Shown: positions 20,833-33,425, counted from the stretch's first letter. The stretch: DNA of 64,000 nt from Oenanthe sinensis (GCA_028671895.1 JAPMAC010000221.1:3162001-3226000); one strand, 5' to 3'. A program made the numbers and translations. Notes: generated by a model not told the origin, from the letters alone.

Positions 20833-22800
20833 CTAGAGCCAATTACCCAAGTATCCAATACTCATGGAACTAGTGTGCCTTTCGTGTTTCTGCTGTGATA
20901 AAGCCTTAGTCAGTGGGTCTGCAATATTATTATCAGTATGCACTTTAGATATATGTATATCTCCTTGATCATTAATCTCATTAATTAGGTGATGTCTCCT
21001 AAGTGCATGCCCAAACAGCCTCCTTGGCTGCTTCGCAAGCATCAATATACTCAAGCTTTATTGTAGAATTAACAACTGTCTCTGTTGCGAACCATTGTAG
21101 CATACAACATCTCAATTTAAATAGATAAAACACAAAGCCAGAGAAAAACCCTAAATGATCGTTGTCTTTAACAAGAATGAATCTTTAGTCCTCTTTAAGT
21201 ACTTAAGAATATTCTTGACTCCCATCCAGTGACCATCACATGGATTAGACTGATACCTACTCGTCATGCTTAAGGCTTACGAGACATCATACTAAGTACA
21301 TATCATCTCATACATTATAGTACCAATCACCGAAGCATATGGAACATTACTAATACGATCCTTATCATCCAATGATTTAGGAAATTTTTTATTTTGAGAT
21401 CACTATCCCATGAGACATCGGGACATATCCATTTTAGCCTCTTTGCATTCCAAATCGATGCAAAACTTTGTCAACGTATGTACTCTAACTTAGGACGATC
21501 AATTTCCTTGATCTATCTCTATAGATCCTGATCCCTAATATATAGGTCACATTGCCTAAGTCTTTCATTTAGAAATTATTTCTCAACCAAGTCTTCACAG
21601 TCTGTAGAGAAGGAATTTCATTCCCTATTAGTAATATATCATCAACATATAATACTTGGAATTTCACATGGCTCCCACTAATATTCTTGTAAACACATGG
21701 TTCATTTTCATTTTGAATAAACCCAAACTCTTTGATAGTTTCATCAAAACGAATGTTACATCTCCTCGAGGCTTGTCTTAATCCATAAATTGATCGACAC
21801 AACTTACATACCTTTCCAGCATCCTTTGGATCAATAAAACCCTCAGGCTGTGTCTTGTACACATCCACATCTTCTTCATGGATCCCATTTAAAAAAGCGG
21901 TTTTGACATCCATTTGCTAGATTTCATAGTCATAGTAAGCAGCTATAACAAGCAAAATGTTGATGGACTTGACCATAGCCACTGGTGAAAAGGTCTCATC
22001 ATAGTCAATACCATGAATTTTCTTGAAACATTTTGACACCAATTGTGCCTTATAGGTCCGTACGTTACCATCCATGGCGGTCGTCTTCTTGAAACCACTT
22101 GCACGTTATAGGTTTTACCCCTTCAAGTGGATCAACCAAAGTCCATACTTGATTAGTATACATGGATTCCATCTCAGATTTCATAGCATTCAGCCATCTC
22201 TTAGAATCTGGAGTGTTCATAGCGTCTTGGTAGGTGAGAGGCTCATCTTCGTCCACAAGCATCACATCACCATCTTGAGTCAAGAGAAATCTATAATATC
22301 TCTCAGGCTCATGGCGAATCCTACTAGACCTACAAACAACCTGTGTTTCTTGAGCAGTAATGTTTTCTTGTACTTTCTGCTCAGGTTCCTCCATTAGTTC
22401 AATATTATCATGTGCATCTCGTATTTCATCGAGATCTATTATCCTCTCACTATCTTTCTTAGAAAGCATTTCTCTTACAAGGAACACTGTAGTTCGAGTA
22501 ACAAATAATTTGTTCTCGGAAGGATTATAGAAAGAATAACTCTATGTTTCAATTGGGTATCCCATAAAGTTACATTTGTCTGATTTAGGTCCTATCTTGT
22601 CAGAAGTTAGGTGTTTCACAAACACCTCACATCCCCAAATTTTCATAAATGACATGCTGTGACGTTTCTCAGTCCATATCTTATTCGGAGTCTTCTGAAC
22701 CATTTTAGTAGGAACTCGGTTATGTGTATAGACATTTGTCTCCAGGGTGTAGCCCCAGAAACTAATTGGTAGATTCCTTGACTCAACATTGATGGCACCA
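20833..22800 (-). pseudogene. K2 integrase C-terminus, reverse transcriptase and RNase H, decayed
   Basis: Minus-strand pieces in three frames. 22065-22487 covers the integrase-RT hinge and RT start (SKRWLNAMKSEMESM, close to K1). 21569-21913 has MDVKTAFLNG and an intact YVDD in LYVDDILLIGNE. 20833-21054 has the RNase H end (NNIADPLTKALS, then SIGYLGNWL). The RNase H block around MEAEYIAA and CDNNGA is mostly missing: about 130 bases expected near 21010 are absent, leaving the piece joined directly from the Ala-rich helix to HALRRHHLINEI. Frameshifts and stops throughout; not functional. Confidence 0.82.
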
Positions 22801-23570
22801 TGTCCAACAAGGTGTGATCTCTCCTATAAAAAAACCCTTTTCTTTAATATTTTTTACTTAATCTTTGTAGTCTATAAACATTTAAAATGATTCGGATTTT
22901 TTCTTCAAAATATACATATATTTGTATTTACTAAAATAATTAGTAAATTTTATGAAGTTAGTAGAAGCTACCTTTTGTCATCGTACGCATATGACAACAT
23001 ACATCACTATGTATAAGTCATACTCATTCATTGACCTTTCACCATGTCCGGTAAAAGGAGTTTTAGTTACTTTACCAAATAAACCAAGATTCACATCCTT
23101 TTGTATAATTCATAATCAAACTTATCCAAGAATGCATCCTTATGTATTCTGAAAATGTATTTCTCATTAATATGGCCTCAACGACAATGCTAAAGCTAAT
23201 GTTTGATTTTAGTGACTTTAGAACATATAAATTGTTAACTAGTTATGCAACATTATAAGCCTCGTCATCGAAATAGAATAAACAAATATTGTTATTTAAT
23301 TAAAATGAAAAAGCCTTTCTTGTCTAAATAAGAAACTGATATAATGTCTCTGCTAATTGCAAGCACGTTATAACAATTATCAAGTTCTAAATTTGCCTTG
23401 AGGACAAAAGCTAAGTAACGAGTTCCTCTAATCAGAGAAACTATCTTTACTCCAATTCTAACCCGATACCCGAAGCTTGACCCATACTGATCATCTTTTT
23501 CCGATCTTTCAAATAAACATGACAGTTTAATTTCCAGTCTCCCGATTTTCCACAAAAGCGACAATCGTCT
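22801..23570 (-). pseudogene. K2 integrase core and protease remnants
   Basis: Minus strand, strongly decayed. 23292-23564 holds traces of the protease C-terminal part (LELDNCYNVLA, ISVSYLDKKGF, compare K1). The Asp-Thr-Gly motif is not readable. Between 22830 and 23290 scattered integrase similarity remains, for example the complement of the 23210-23110 block, which resembles K1 13010-12900. The central part of the integrase core seems shortened relative to K1. Confidence 0.6.
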
Positions 23571-24284
23571 TCTTTGTCAACACCTCATTCAGACTTTAGA
23601 GCCTGTTTTGGGATTGGACTTTGGTTTGACAATGGAACTAGATCAAATCTTCTCCTTGCCTTTCCATTTTCTTCTCCCTTTTGCATTCCATATGTTTACC
23701 ATCAGTATAGTAGTTCATGCATTTATCATTTTGCTTTCAGCAGTTCTCAACATGCCTAGCAACTCAATGGGTGTTTCACCAATCTTATTCATTTAGTTGT
23801 TCATAGCAAATTAAGAATATTTTTTGTCCAAATATTGTAAGATCAAATCTAACTGAATCTCTAGACCAATCTGGAAACCCAAAATGTCAAAGGTACTCAT
23901 TATACCCTATAATCTTTAGAACATGTGGTGTAACCGGGTCTCACTCTCCCTACTTGTAAGTGTATAGTTCCATTTTATTTTCAAATATATCTTGTGCTCA
24001 ATCGTCTCATAAACATCTATATGCTCGTGTTGCTTCTTAAGCTCAGCACTCGTAGTTGCAAGAATGTGACATGAAACATCAGTCGCGACATCAATTTACT
24101 TCCAATAAGCACTATCATTTGCACATGTTACATTCTCATCTTTAATAGCAGGGGAAGAGATTTGACTAACATCGTGGTGCCCGAGGACGATCCTCAAACT
24201 CCTATGTCAGTCGAGGAAATTTGTTCTCGTCAACTTGTCCTTCTCAAGAACTAATCGTATAGAGAAGTTATTTGTGTTTATCAT
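23571..24284 (-). pseudogene. K2 gag, decayed
   Basis: Minus strand from the ATG at 24282-24284 (MINTNNFSIRLVLEKDKL, matching the K1 start) to a basic C-terminus. Stops and frameshifts recur, for example directly after FLD near 24210. Recognisable pieces: SAELKKQHEHIDVYE and ETPIELLGML. The knuckle region near 23570 keeps a few Cys and His only. Confidence 0.7.
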
Positions 24285-26018
24285 TTGACATCTACAATAT
24301 TAAAGTGTATAAAGTAAACTAGATTGCAGATTTAATATTAATTATGTTTAAGTGATTATGGTATATCACCATATACCTCCCACTATTTTTATCAAACTAA
24401 TAGCCCTAACTATTAATTTGGAAAGCATTTCTTTAAATCTTTCTAGTGAGCCAAGATCTATATTTCATCCATGTTTTAAGATAACGTTGGCTAATATACT
24501 CAAAACACGACTATTTAGGTAGACAACATTTATCGATTATATCAAATATAACTCTTGGAAAGTTTGGTGGAATAACCTTTTGTACACATTTATCCAATAA
24601 ATCTCACCAAACTCTATGCCTCTAAACCCACTTTCCTATTGTAATGATTTAGTTAAGTTAGACCCAACATTTCAACAAACTAAGTATACCTACTTATCAC
24701 GACTTCCCATGATTGATAAGAGCACCTTGCTTTGGCAAATCCACTCCTTCTCAATCTAGATCTTGACGAATATTAAACATTGGAAGGCATCCGATTAACT
24801 TAATATGTATTTAGGGATTTTAATGTTTATATGAACAATCATTATCCCATCATAAAGAGATTCTCAATTTTTCCTTGATCAAATAATTCATTTCAATATT
24901 CGTCAATGAATTGATTTCCAGGTCGTCGGAGAAGTCACAAGCGGTCTCTCTTAAAAACTGACTTCCTTACGAATTAAACTAATAATCCTCTTTTGACAAA
25001 ATCTCCCCATATCAGAAAAAGAAAATTCATATTTAGTACCGTGTTTCATAAACACAAGAATCTCATGATCATTTGTTCAATTTTAAAATCTTGAATCGTT
25101 ACAGATTTTATCTTTCTTAAGCAAACATGGCATGGGTGTCGTATCTAATACATACATGATTAATCAATATTAAGCATTCATCTCAATTATATCTATGCAT
25201 ACATACCAATACATTCAATCATATACATATATGTAATGTGCGTAAAATAAATGTGTTTGGTTATGACCCCATCCTATGTGATCCTTCCAAACTAATGGAA
25301 AAATCAAAGTCAATCTGCTTTGGATCACCTCATATCTTGCAAACCTTCATTGATAATTACATTGAATATTGAAAAAAAAACTATTCTAATTAAATGACAA
25401 GCAGAACTCGAGTTACATTCGAGATAATTAAATTACAATGAATAAACAATATGCAAGTCATATTTAGAAACCAAAACTATAAATCAAAACCACTATCTTA
25501 TGGGTCTTTAGGCCATAATCATACACCATGCTATCACATAACACATGTAATATATCTCAGATTATATAAACATATCATATAATCATATATAACAAATTTT
25601 GAAATTTCAGAAAATCAAATAAATTTCAGAAAATAATAAATCGCCGTTTGGGGGCCTGTAACGACATCAAATGGCTTACAAACATCAAGCTGATTTAGGC
25701 AGTATTTCTCAGTGACACGATTCTAGTCAGAAAACACATATCTCATACGAAAATCAGCCACCGGATACAGATTTCAGAAAGTCTACAGCAACCGTTTCAG
25801 AATTCGTATCGAATACGATTCCAATAATAAGAACAAACATGTATCATATACATACAACAATACACACAATCATCACATGATTATACATCACATGAATATC
25901 ATATATTCAAAATCATATAAAAAATATATATCAACATATAGCCATGGCATATCATATACATGTTTACATACATCGAAAAACTGTTAAACACATAACGAAT
26001 TAAAATGTTTCGCAAGTA
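24285..26018 (-). other. K2 untranslated leader
   Basis: About 1.7 kb between PBS and gag, AT-rich, no gene seen on either strand. It aligns in blocks with the K1 leader. Confidence 0.6.
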
Positions 26019-26030
26019 GCTCTGATGCCA
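26019..26030 (-). promoter_or_regulatory. K2 primer binding site
   Basis: Minus strand TGGCATCAGAGC, one mismatch from the canonical initiator tRNA-Met site of K1. Confidence 0.88.
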
Positions 26031-26031
26031 T

Positions 26032-27567
26032 TGAAGGGTTTCGAGGCACAAACGCAGCAAAAAAACGCGAAAAATAAATACAAAACATAATATAAATCGA
26101 AACCCTCCGCATGATTCATGCGAAAACAAAAGATTTAATTCGGAGATAAAGAACAAATACCTTAAAAGCTTTAACAATTCATTAATGGAAGATTAATAGA
26201 GGTCCAGAGCTTTTTTAATTACCACGTATCCCGCTCTCGCGATCTAAGATCTACGGTATCCATACGAACACTTTTCATGAAAGATTGATGTGTAGAAGTA
26301 CCCGAAAACTGCTTCTCTCTCTCTATCTTCCTCTTTTCTCATAATGGTTAGGGTTTTAGAAAAATATGTGTCTTATTAAATCAGCCTAAAAAAAGATTAT
26401 ATAGAGAGAAGAATAAGTTTTCTAATTATAATATAATTATAATTAATATTACTCCAAAATTTCAAATTATTTAATTAAGTCTCACTTAATTAATTAATTA
26501 CTAATTATGGAATTAGTTTAAGTAATTCATTTATTCTATTTATATAATCATTTAAGTCATACTTAATTAATATCATAAATAAATTAGTTATTTAATTAAA
26601 ATTATTTCTCCTTCAAGCATTCTTTGTATGTGATCCTGTAGGTTATTATTACGTTGACAATAATTTTAATATCTAATTAAAATTGTAAACAATGAGCGGC
26701 ATCTAGTAATACATCATTGCTATCCAAGTAATAATAATAAAATCAGTGATTCGATTAAGACTTTTATGAATAATGTTCCATGTAATATAATCCATTTAAT
26801 CTTGATATTATAGATTAAACTCAAGGCATGTCTCGTGTCATCATCTTCATAATTTAATCTTTAATTTCTTGATCGATGAGTAGACAATTAAAATCAAATC
26901 AACATTTGAGCACGGCCGTACATTTCATAGTCTCACTCAAACAATAGGCCAATAATATCAAACCTAAAATTAGGAGGATTAAATCTCATCTAGATCATTC
27001 ATATTTCTTAAACGATTCTTAATATACCCAATGTCCATTTTTATCATCACCCGGTCAAAGGTAACTTTTAATGTAATCGAAGTATATTAATTCTCGTATA
27101 GAAATATAATGATTTCAGGTCAAAGGATCATTACACCATTATCACAGTGAGAATTACTTATGACACTTATTAATATGTAGAATCTCACGATGGGTCATTC
27201 CAGTGCCATGCATTGAGAAATGCACTTATGTTCTTGACTTTAGTATCACCATACCTATGACCAATGAGATGTGGTCATCTGTCAACAAACATACTAGTCT
27301 TTGTGCATTATTATTGTCTTTGAATAATAATACTCGACTAGGGAATTTTAGGAATAAGATACTATTCATATAATCTCATTTTTAAGTCACATACTTAAAG
27401 ATATATAATACATATCAAAATTCTAAGGATATTTATTATGCTTTCAATTTACTACACAGTAAATAAAATATAATAAATAAATAATAAACAATAAAACATA
27501 CTCTTTAACAATAAAATATTTTCCTTAAAATATAAAAATAATTGTCTCTAGGGCACAATTACTAACA
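26032..27567 (-). repeat. K2 5' LTR (1536 bp)
   Basis: Plus-strand ends TGAAGGGTTTCGAGG and TTACTAACA, matching 19264-20818 with many substitutions and small indels. Followed by GATGT (27568-27572). Confidence 0.9.
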
Positions 27568-27572
27568 GATGT
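27568..27572. repeat. K2 target site duplication, right copy
   Basis: GATGT, identical to 19259-19263. Confidence 0.85.
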
Positions 27573-27884
27573 TCCCAGGAATCTTGATTCTTATGAAGCT
27601 CTATTCATGATAAGTTCTTTAAGTTCAAACTATGAAGGATTTTGAAATAAAGGAAGCTCAAACATAGAGGAATGAAGATGATACTACATGAATATCAGTT
27701 CAGTGCTAGAGGAACAAACATCTTTCATTTCAGTTACTCGAGAATTCTGGAAATGCAGAATCTGATCCAGAAAAACCAGTAGCATTATTTAAAAGTCTCG
27801 GACGATTACTTTTTCTAGTTGTTAGTTGAGTTATCCTCTCTATAAGATTTGTTTGCTAAGTTTAACAATCAAATATGGGGAGAT
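27573..27884 (+). promoter_or_regulatory. S3 pre-LTR region and polypurine tract
   Basis: Untranslated 3' part of S3 after K2. It contains the block TTGTTAGTTGAGTTATCCTC (27828-27847), also found before the LTR of the 36197-37642 element and in S5, and ends in the polypurine tract TGGGGAGAT (27876-27884). Confidence 0.75.
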
Positions 27885-29843
27885 TGTTGGTGAGATTATG
27901 AAATTGTAATAATAGTAATCATGATAACTCAACACTAGAACATGACAGGTAAATAATACTACGCCTACACAAAAATCAGGAAGAAATGAAGACAAGGCAA
28001 ATACAGTGAATCAAGACATTAGAAGAAGTTTTGAAGTCTACTACAGGTCACTGGAAGAAGTTCATTAATATGTTCATGCCTCAGTGAAGAATAATGGTTG
28101 AAGACTTTCAGGGTTTCAGAAGTGTTGAAGATTCAATATAGAAGTGCCACTAGAAGATTTCAGTGTAAAGGCATTGATTGAAGATAGACAGTGTTCGATG
28201 CATAGTAATCTAGAAGAATTGAAGACAGGGTAAAAATAAAGGTTAAAGAAGATAGTTGCAGTCTTGTAGTTACACTCATTGAAAGAAGTTCATTTATATG
28301 TTCAAGCGTTAGTGAAGAACAAATAATGAAGTATTCAAGATTGTAGTAGTAATGAAGACGTTGTCTAGTACCAGAAAAGATTCCAGTGAAAGTATAGTGT
28401 TTTATTGACAGTCAGTGTTCGAAGCAATAAAGAACTGCAGCATTCCTGTCATTTTATTTAATTGAGAATATGAAGATCAGTACAGTGTTAGTCACTTGTG
28501 AACCAGACCAGTGCACTAAGTGTCAAAACAAAGGATTTGGTTAACATGTTCATTGTACAAGAAGAATTTACAGGAAGCCAAGTGAAGCCAAGTATGCATG
28601 GATTTAATAGAAGTTGAAATTACTCCAAGTCATTATACAAGGTGGAGAAAATTGACACACAGTATTATTAGGTGAAGAAATTCGACACATGCTATACAAG
28701 GGAGGTAAATTCGACACAAAGCTTTTTGTATGCCAAAAAGAAGCTAAGTCATGTATACAAGTAGTAAAACTCGACACATGGCTATACATGGAAGTCAAAG
28801 TCGACACTTAGACTTCTTGAATCAATGAAATTATTCCAAATCATATACATGGAGAGTAAAATTTGACACATAGCTTGTAGGGATTCCAAAAAGATTCTAA
28901 GTTAATTCTACATAGGAGAGAGTTCGACACATACCTCTACAAGGTGGTATAATTCAACACATAGTTTCTTTGGATGATAAAAAATATTCTAAGGCATACT
29001 CTAGTGAAGAAAAGTCGACACATGGCTATAAATTCAGAATAGAATTCGACACATGGGGTTATTCTTCTTCAAAATGGCTAAGGTATGCATACAAGAAGCT
29101 AGGAATCGACATATAGGTTCTCCTCAAGGATGGATTATTTTCTAAGTACACTATACAAGGAAACATACTTCGACACATAGAAAAATATCCACATGTCAAC
29201 TCAAGTCAACATACAGGGGAGAAGTTGTCGACACTTAGAAAGAAGTTTAATTATTGTAAATCCTACACAATATAAAAAATTGAATCTAATTCATTTGGGA
29301 AGGGTGTGTGAGTGAATACATACAACCACGCAGAGAGATACAGAGAGGGAAACAGAAGCCGGAAAAGAAGAGATACAAAGCCATACACATACATTCTTCA
29401 CCGGAGTTTTATAATCTAGACAGTTCATTATGTTGTAAATATATAGGGCTATTATAAAACACTCTCCGTTAGATTGGTTTCCTTTTGTACATTCATAGAT
29501 CTATACTTTATAATATGAATCAGTCAGATCTCTTTGTTGTAGCGAAGAACTAATTTGTTCTTTGAAAACCAGTTCATTAAAACCGGGTGTAGCACCCCTC
29601 TGGGTTTATATATGAAAGATATATTCCCTGAAACTTGTCTTGTTTAATTACTTGCTAATTTTCTAAAACTTTATTATTTATTCATAAAGATAAAAAATTA
29701 GTAAGCCAACCTCCTAAACACTACAAAGACTCGAACCACTAACCGAAATCTAAATTATTTATCCGCAAAAGATTTGAAAGAATTTTTTAATTTAGTGAGT
29801 ATCGTATTCAACCCCCCTTCTACGATACTTTCGGGACCTAACA
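27885..29843 (+). repeat. S3 3' LTR (1959 bp)
   Basis: Starts TGTTGGTGAGATTATG and ends TTTCGGGACCTAACA. It has the block GAACCAGACCAGTGCAC (28500-28516), an array of about 13 TCGACACAT-like motifs (28645-29240), and the TTCAACCCCCCTTCTA block at 29808-29823. Related to the LTRs of S5 and S7 at the start, in shared blocks and at the end, but with a different repeat array. Confidence 0.88.
28645..29240 (+). repeat. TCGACACAT motif array in the S3 LTR
   Basis: About 13 copies of TCGACACAT(G/A)G with small changes, spaced irregularly by 12 to 65 bases, often preceded by an ACAAGG- or ACATGG-type stretch (from TATACAAGG). It is not a simple tandem repeat. No such array is in S5 or S7 at the matching place. 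Confidence 0.75.
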
Positions 29844-30047
29844 TTACCAAAGGTTTCCGGTGTCTATCAGGCATTTGACTCATTTGTCTAACTTAATGAA
29901 ATTTTATAAATTTCATTTTTAATTTTGAGCTCGAGCCTTTTATAATTAATTCTTTAAAAGGAATTAACTTCATATAATAGTGGTCCTCAAGGATTTTCAT
30001 TTCTAACAAATAAAAAATGGGAGAATTTTCATGAGCCTGTCCAATTC

Positions 30048-30620
30048 GACTTGGAATGAGGTCGAATTATGGCTCATTATGACCCTAGGTCGAAATATAA
30101 TTGAGGTCGACAACCCTCAATATTTTGACTCCCATCGACCTGGATTGAGCTTGAATTAGGGCTCAATTCCTCACTCAGGTTGAATGGGATTGAGGTCGAT
30201 GATCCATACAAGACTTGTTCCCCCATCGACCAGGATTGAGATCGAATTGGAGTTCAATTCCTCACCCAGGTCAAATGGGATTGAGGTCGATGAGGCCTAC
30301 TTGTTTTTAATTTCTATCGACCTGGTTTGAGGTTGACTGAAACCTCAATTCCTCATCCAAGTCTATTTGTGTTAGGCTCTATGGCCTTGGTTCCTTTCGA
30401 CCTGGATTGAGATCGAATTGGGTTTCATTTCCCCATCCAGGTCGATTTGAATTGGGCTTCATGGACTTTACTATTCTCGACCTGTAATGAGGTCGGATTA
30501 TACCCCAATTCATCACCCATGTCTATCTATATTGGGTTTCATGGCCTTCGTAATTTTTGACCTGGATTGAGGTCAAATTATATCTCAATCCCTCATCCAG
30601 GTCGAAATTTTTGTTCCCCC
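30048..30620. repeat. T0 tandem array (7 units of 80-91 bp)
   Basis: Units begin CGACCTGGATTGAGGTCGA or variants at 30048, 30136, 30227, 30318, 30398, 30478 and 30559, giving spacings of 88, 91, 91, 80, 80 and 81. Each unit carries inverted copies (CGACCTGG..., ...CCAGGTCGA). Same array type in T1 and T2. Confidence 0.85.
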
Positions 30621-31101
30621 AAGAAGTACAATGGATTGAGCCCTGTAGGCTTGGAGTACATTTAAGTCCAACATATTCTTGGGTTAGAATTTATGGTTTT
30701 CTTTTATCACTTTTGGGCCTTCGACAATGGGCCTTTTATCATTGAGCCATTTAATCATAGGTCTTCAAACTGGATCATAGGCCTTAATGGCCTTCAAATT
30801 AAATCATGAGCCTTCATGGCTTATGGGCCTTCATGGGCTTCAAACTAAATTATAGGCCTTCTAAGCTTTTAAATCATGGGCCTTCTAGATCATTCCACGG
30901 GGTTCTGGAATACTATTTCTATTTCTATTTATTTTATTCTTTACTTGTAACCTTTAGGCCCTCGATCACGGGCCTCAGTTGAGCCCACTCAATTGTCACA
31001 CCGTTTGCCATGCTTGCCAATGGTCATGTGATCTGGAAATGTCCATTCATGAGGGTAGTTGAATGGTCATGTGATCGGTTAGGCCTTTATATATAGGTGG
31101 T
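30621..31101 (+). promoter_or_regulatory. T0 upstream region of the antisense gene
   Basis: Region rich in GGGCCTT motifs, then CTTTATATATAGG (about 31083-31095), a TATA-box-like sequence about 120 bases before the antisense gene. The same arrangement recurs at 33838 and 42868 (CTCCTATATATGAGTGG). This suggests a plus-strand promoter inside the minus-strand element. Confidence 0.5.
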
Positions 31102-31213
31102 ATGAGAGTGTTCATTTCTCACACTTCTCATTTTCCACTCTCAAACTTCTTGCATTTTAAGCTCTCAAGTCTTTTAGTAATCCAGCTCTCAGTTTCTTTT
31201 GGGCAATTTAAGG

Positions 31214-31806
31214 AATTCGAAGGTAGCAATGGCGACAAAAGGGCTTCGAGACTAGCAGCCATGAACGCGGGGTCGGTCAAAAGAGGTAAACTCCTTCACC
31301 GTATTCCAATCTACTCCACTTACATGTCTTTAATTGATATGATTAACCAACGAAGGGATAAATACCCTAGCCAATCTTACCTTGATTCATATAGTCACAG
31401 TAACAAGTTTTTTGATACTGACATGATTGAAGAATGTAATAGGTTTTTCAATTTTCCTTCTCGTTATACTATTTCCTTAGTTGGGCTTGGTGACAGAACA
31501 TGTCACTGGAAACCTGGCTATCTTTTTGTTTAAGTAGATGCCCTATTAACCGGATTTTGGTTTCCTTTGCACGAGTTTATTCCAACTCTTTTGGCTGACA
31601 TTCAAATCAACCCTTGCCAAATCGCCCCCAACGGGTGGAGGATCATCCATTGTTTTATGGTCCTCCGCATGGAAAAGAAAATAAAAATGACAGTCCCCCT
31701 TTTTCATAAAATTTTTCAATTCAAAAACTCTTTTCCTTTATCATTGGGTTGGGTCCATATAGGTCATAGGTCCAACACGCCCCATATTTTTTATAACTCT
31801 TCTATT
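31214..31806 (+). pseudogene. T0 antisense gene, exon 1 only, broken
   Basis: Plus-strand copy of the antisense ORF (see 43017-44979). Against T2 it lacks one base right after the ATG at 31214, so the start is out of frame with the body; the body is open from an upstream chance frame to 31533, has an in-frame TAA there, and goes on to 31806 (HEFIPTLLADIQINP, RIIHCFMV). It ends abruptly at the T1 LTR, so introns and later exons are missing. Confidence 0.65.
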
Positions 31807-31807
31807 G

Positions 31808-32301
31808 CGGATCAAAATCAGATGTAATTAATGAGTGGTGAGAGCTTTCAAGCTTTTATGGTTGCACTTACGTTTTGTGACTAATCAGGTCCTCATAAGT
31901 TGCTTACATATCTCAAGTGACGAGAATCAAGCCAAAAAACGTAGTTCTAATGTTGAGGGGTTAGGCCATTTATATAGGCGCATGAGGGCCTAGGAGTTAG
32001 ATTAGAGTTAAGTGACTTAGTGGCCAAGTCTCCTTGTGATAAGGTTGTTGGAACCTTCCAGGAATGAGAGCCCTCGTTAGATTCTTTTAGGTGATATTTC
32101 TTTGATAATAGAGTTTCTTGATCCTACAGGGATGAGGGGCCTCACAGGACTCTTCGGGCTTTTTATTGAGGCCTCATTAATTATGAAATTAATAAATAAA
32201 TTGGGTTTCGGGCCTCATTAATTGGGTCATCCCTTTGGACTAATCTAGGTTTAATTAATGCTACATTAATTATATTTCTAGGATATTTTTAGCCCATATC
32301 A
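31808..32301 (-). repeat. T1 3' LTR (about 494 bp)
   Basis: Right end (plus strand) CCATATCA, giving the minus-strand start TGATATGGGC; the left end is short by about six bases compared with TGTTATGGATC at 40353. A TATA-like CTATATAAA is on the minus strand near 31968-31976. Matches 40353-40847 and 40848-41345. Confidence 0.82.
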
Positions 32302-32318
32302 TTTGACCCCCAACTTTT
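32302..32318 (-). promoter_or_regulatory. T1 polypurine tract
   Basis: Minus strand AAAAGTTGGGGGTCAAA next to the LTR start; T2 has AAAAGTTGGGGGGAAA at 41346-41361. Confidence 0.75.
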
Positions 32319-32554
32319 GAGAAAACTTCATGAGTTTTCGTAAAAATTTTACCAAGGGTTTCCTGTGCCTATTTGGCATTTGGCTCATTTGTCTGTCTAA
32401 ATGAAATTTAATAAATTTTACTTTTAATTTTGAGCTCGAGCCTTTTGTAATTAATTTATTAAAAAGAATTGTTTTACAAAAAATGAAGTCCACAAAGATT
32501 TTTATACCATTTTTAAAAAAATAAAAAATGGGGAATTTCTGACGGGCCTAGCCA

Positions 32555-33425
32555 TTTCGACCAGGAATGAGGTCGAATTAGACCACAATTTGACCTCCAG
32601 ATCGAATGGGATCGAGGTTGACAGGCCTCAAGGCTTGAGTTCCCATCGACCAGGATTGAGGTCGAACAAGACCTCAATTCTACACTCAGGTCGATGGAAT
32701 CGAGTTCGATGGGACTTACTTGGCCTTTGTTTCATTCGACATGTATTGAAATCGAATTAGGGCTCAATTTGACCCCCAGGTCAAAATATAGTTCAGGTTG
32801 ATAGGTTTAATTAGCCTTGATTCCCATTGACTTGGAATGAGATCGAATTAGACCTCAATTCATCTCCCTGGTCGATTGGTATTGATGTCTATAAGACCCT
32901 CTTGACTTTGATTCCTGTCGTCCTGGATTGAGGTCGAATTAACCGTCATTTCTACACCCATGTCGATTTGTTAGTTGGTCTCACAACTGAGTTCTCTTCA
33001 ACCTGGATTGAGGTCAATTGGTAATGAGGTCTATGAGACCCTCTTGACTTTGATTCCTGTAGACCTAGATTGAGGTCGAACTATCCCTCAATCCATACCC
33101 AGGTCGATTTGTTAGTTGGTCTCATGACTGAGTTCTCTTTTACCTGGATTGAGGTCGATTGGCATCGAGATCTATGAGACACTCTTGACTTTGATTCATA
33201 TCGACCTGGATTGAGGTCGAATTATCCCTCATTTCCTGACCCAGGTTGATTTTTTAGTTGGTCTCATGACTAAGTTCTGTTTGATCTAGATTGAGGTCAA
33301 TTTAAACTTCCATTTTCCACCTAGGTCGAAATATATTTGGAGTGTCAGAGTTCTTTGACTATGGTTTCTTCTGACCTGGAATGAGGTCGAATTAACCCCG
33401 AATTTTACAACCAGGTCAAAAAAAT
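32555..33425. repeat. T1 tandem array (CGACCTGGATTGAGGTCGA units)
   Basis: About ten diverged units of roughly 80-90 bp, each with CGACCTGGATTGAGGTCGA-like and CCAGGTCGA-like parts in opposite orientation. Same family as 30048-30620 and 41600-42440. Confidence 0.8.

Larger units (their letters stand above)
19264..27567 (-). mobile_element. K2: complete but heavily decayed copia element, 8.3 kb
   Basis: Minus-strand relative of K1 with two LTRs, PBS, leader, decayed gag-pol and polypurine tract, bounded by GATGT. Protein pieces align with K1 but lie in several frames with many stops. The two LTRs differ visibly more from each other than those of K1. It is therefore the older of the two insertions in S3. 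Confidence 0.9.
6445..29843 (+). mobile_element. S3: 3' part of a large Sirevirus, host of K1, K2 and S2
   Basis: Plus-strand element seen in four blocks: RNase H remnant and long AT-rich region (6445-8998), extra-ORF remnants and purine tracts (17698-19263), pre-LTR region (27573-27884) and 3' LTR (27885-29843). K1 and K2 interrupt it with perfect 5-base target duplications. S5 on the minus strand (49766-54094) carries the same internal region, which confirms that the blocks belong together. The right neighbour from 29844 is Tat-type internal sequence, so S3 probably inserted into T0; the right duplication would be TTACC (29844-29848). The 5' half is not in the window. Confidence 0.82.
29844..31807 (-). 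mobile_element. T0: fragment of a Tat-type gypsy element
   Basis: Internal 3' part of a minus-strand element like T1 and T2: region next to the polypurine tract (from TTACCAAAGG), tandem array, promoter-like stretch and first exon of the antisense gene. It is cut on the left by S3 and ends at about 31807, where the LTR of T1 begins without its first six bases. Confidence 0.7.

Noticed and set aside
28645..29240. CRISPR-like array
   Set aside because: Motifs are short and irregularly spaced within a plant LTR; no spacer structure and no cas genes.
30048..30620. Host satellite DNA unrelated to the elements
   Set aside because: The same array stands at the same place in all three Tat copies, so it is part of the element.
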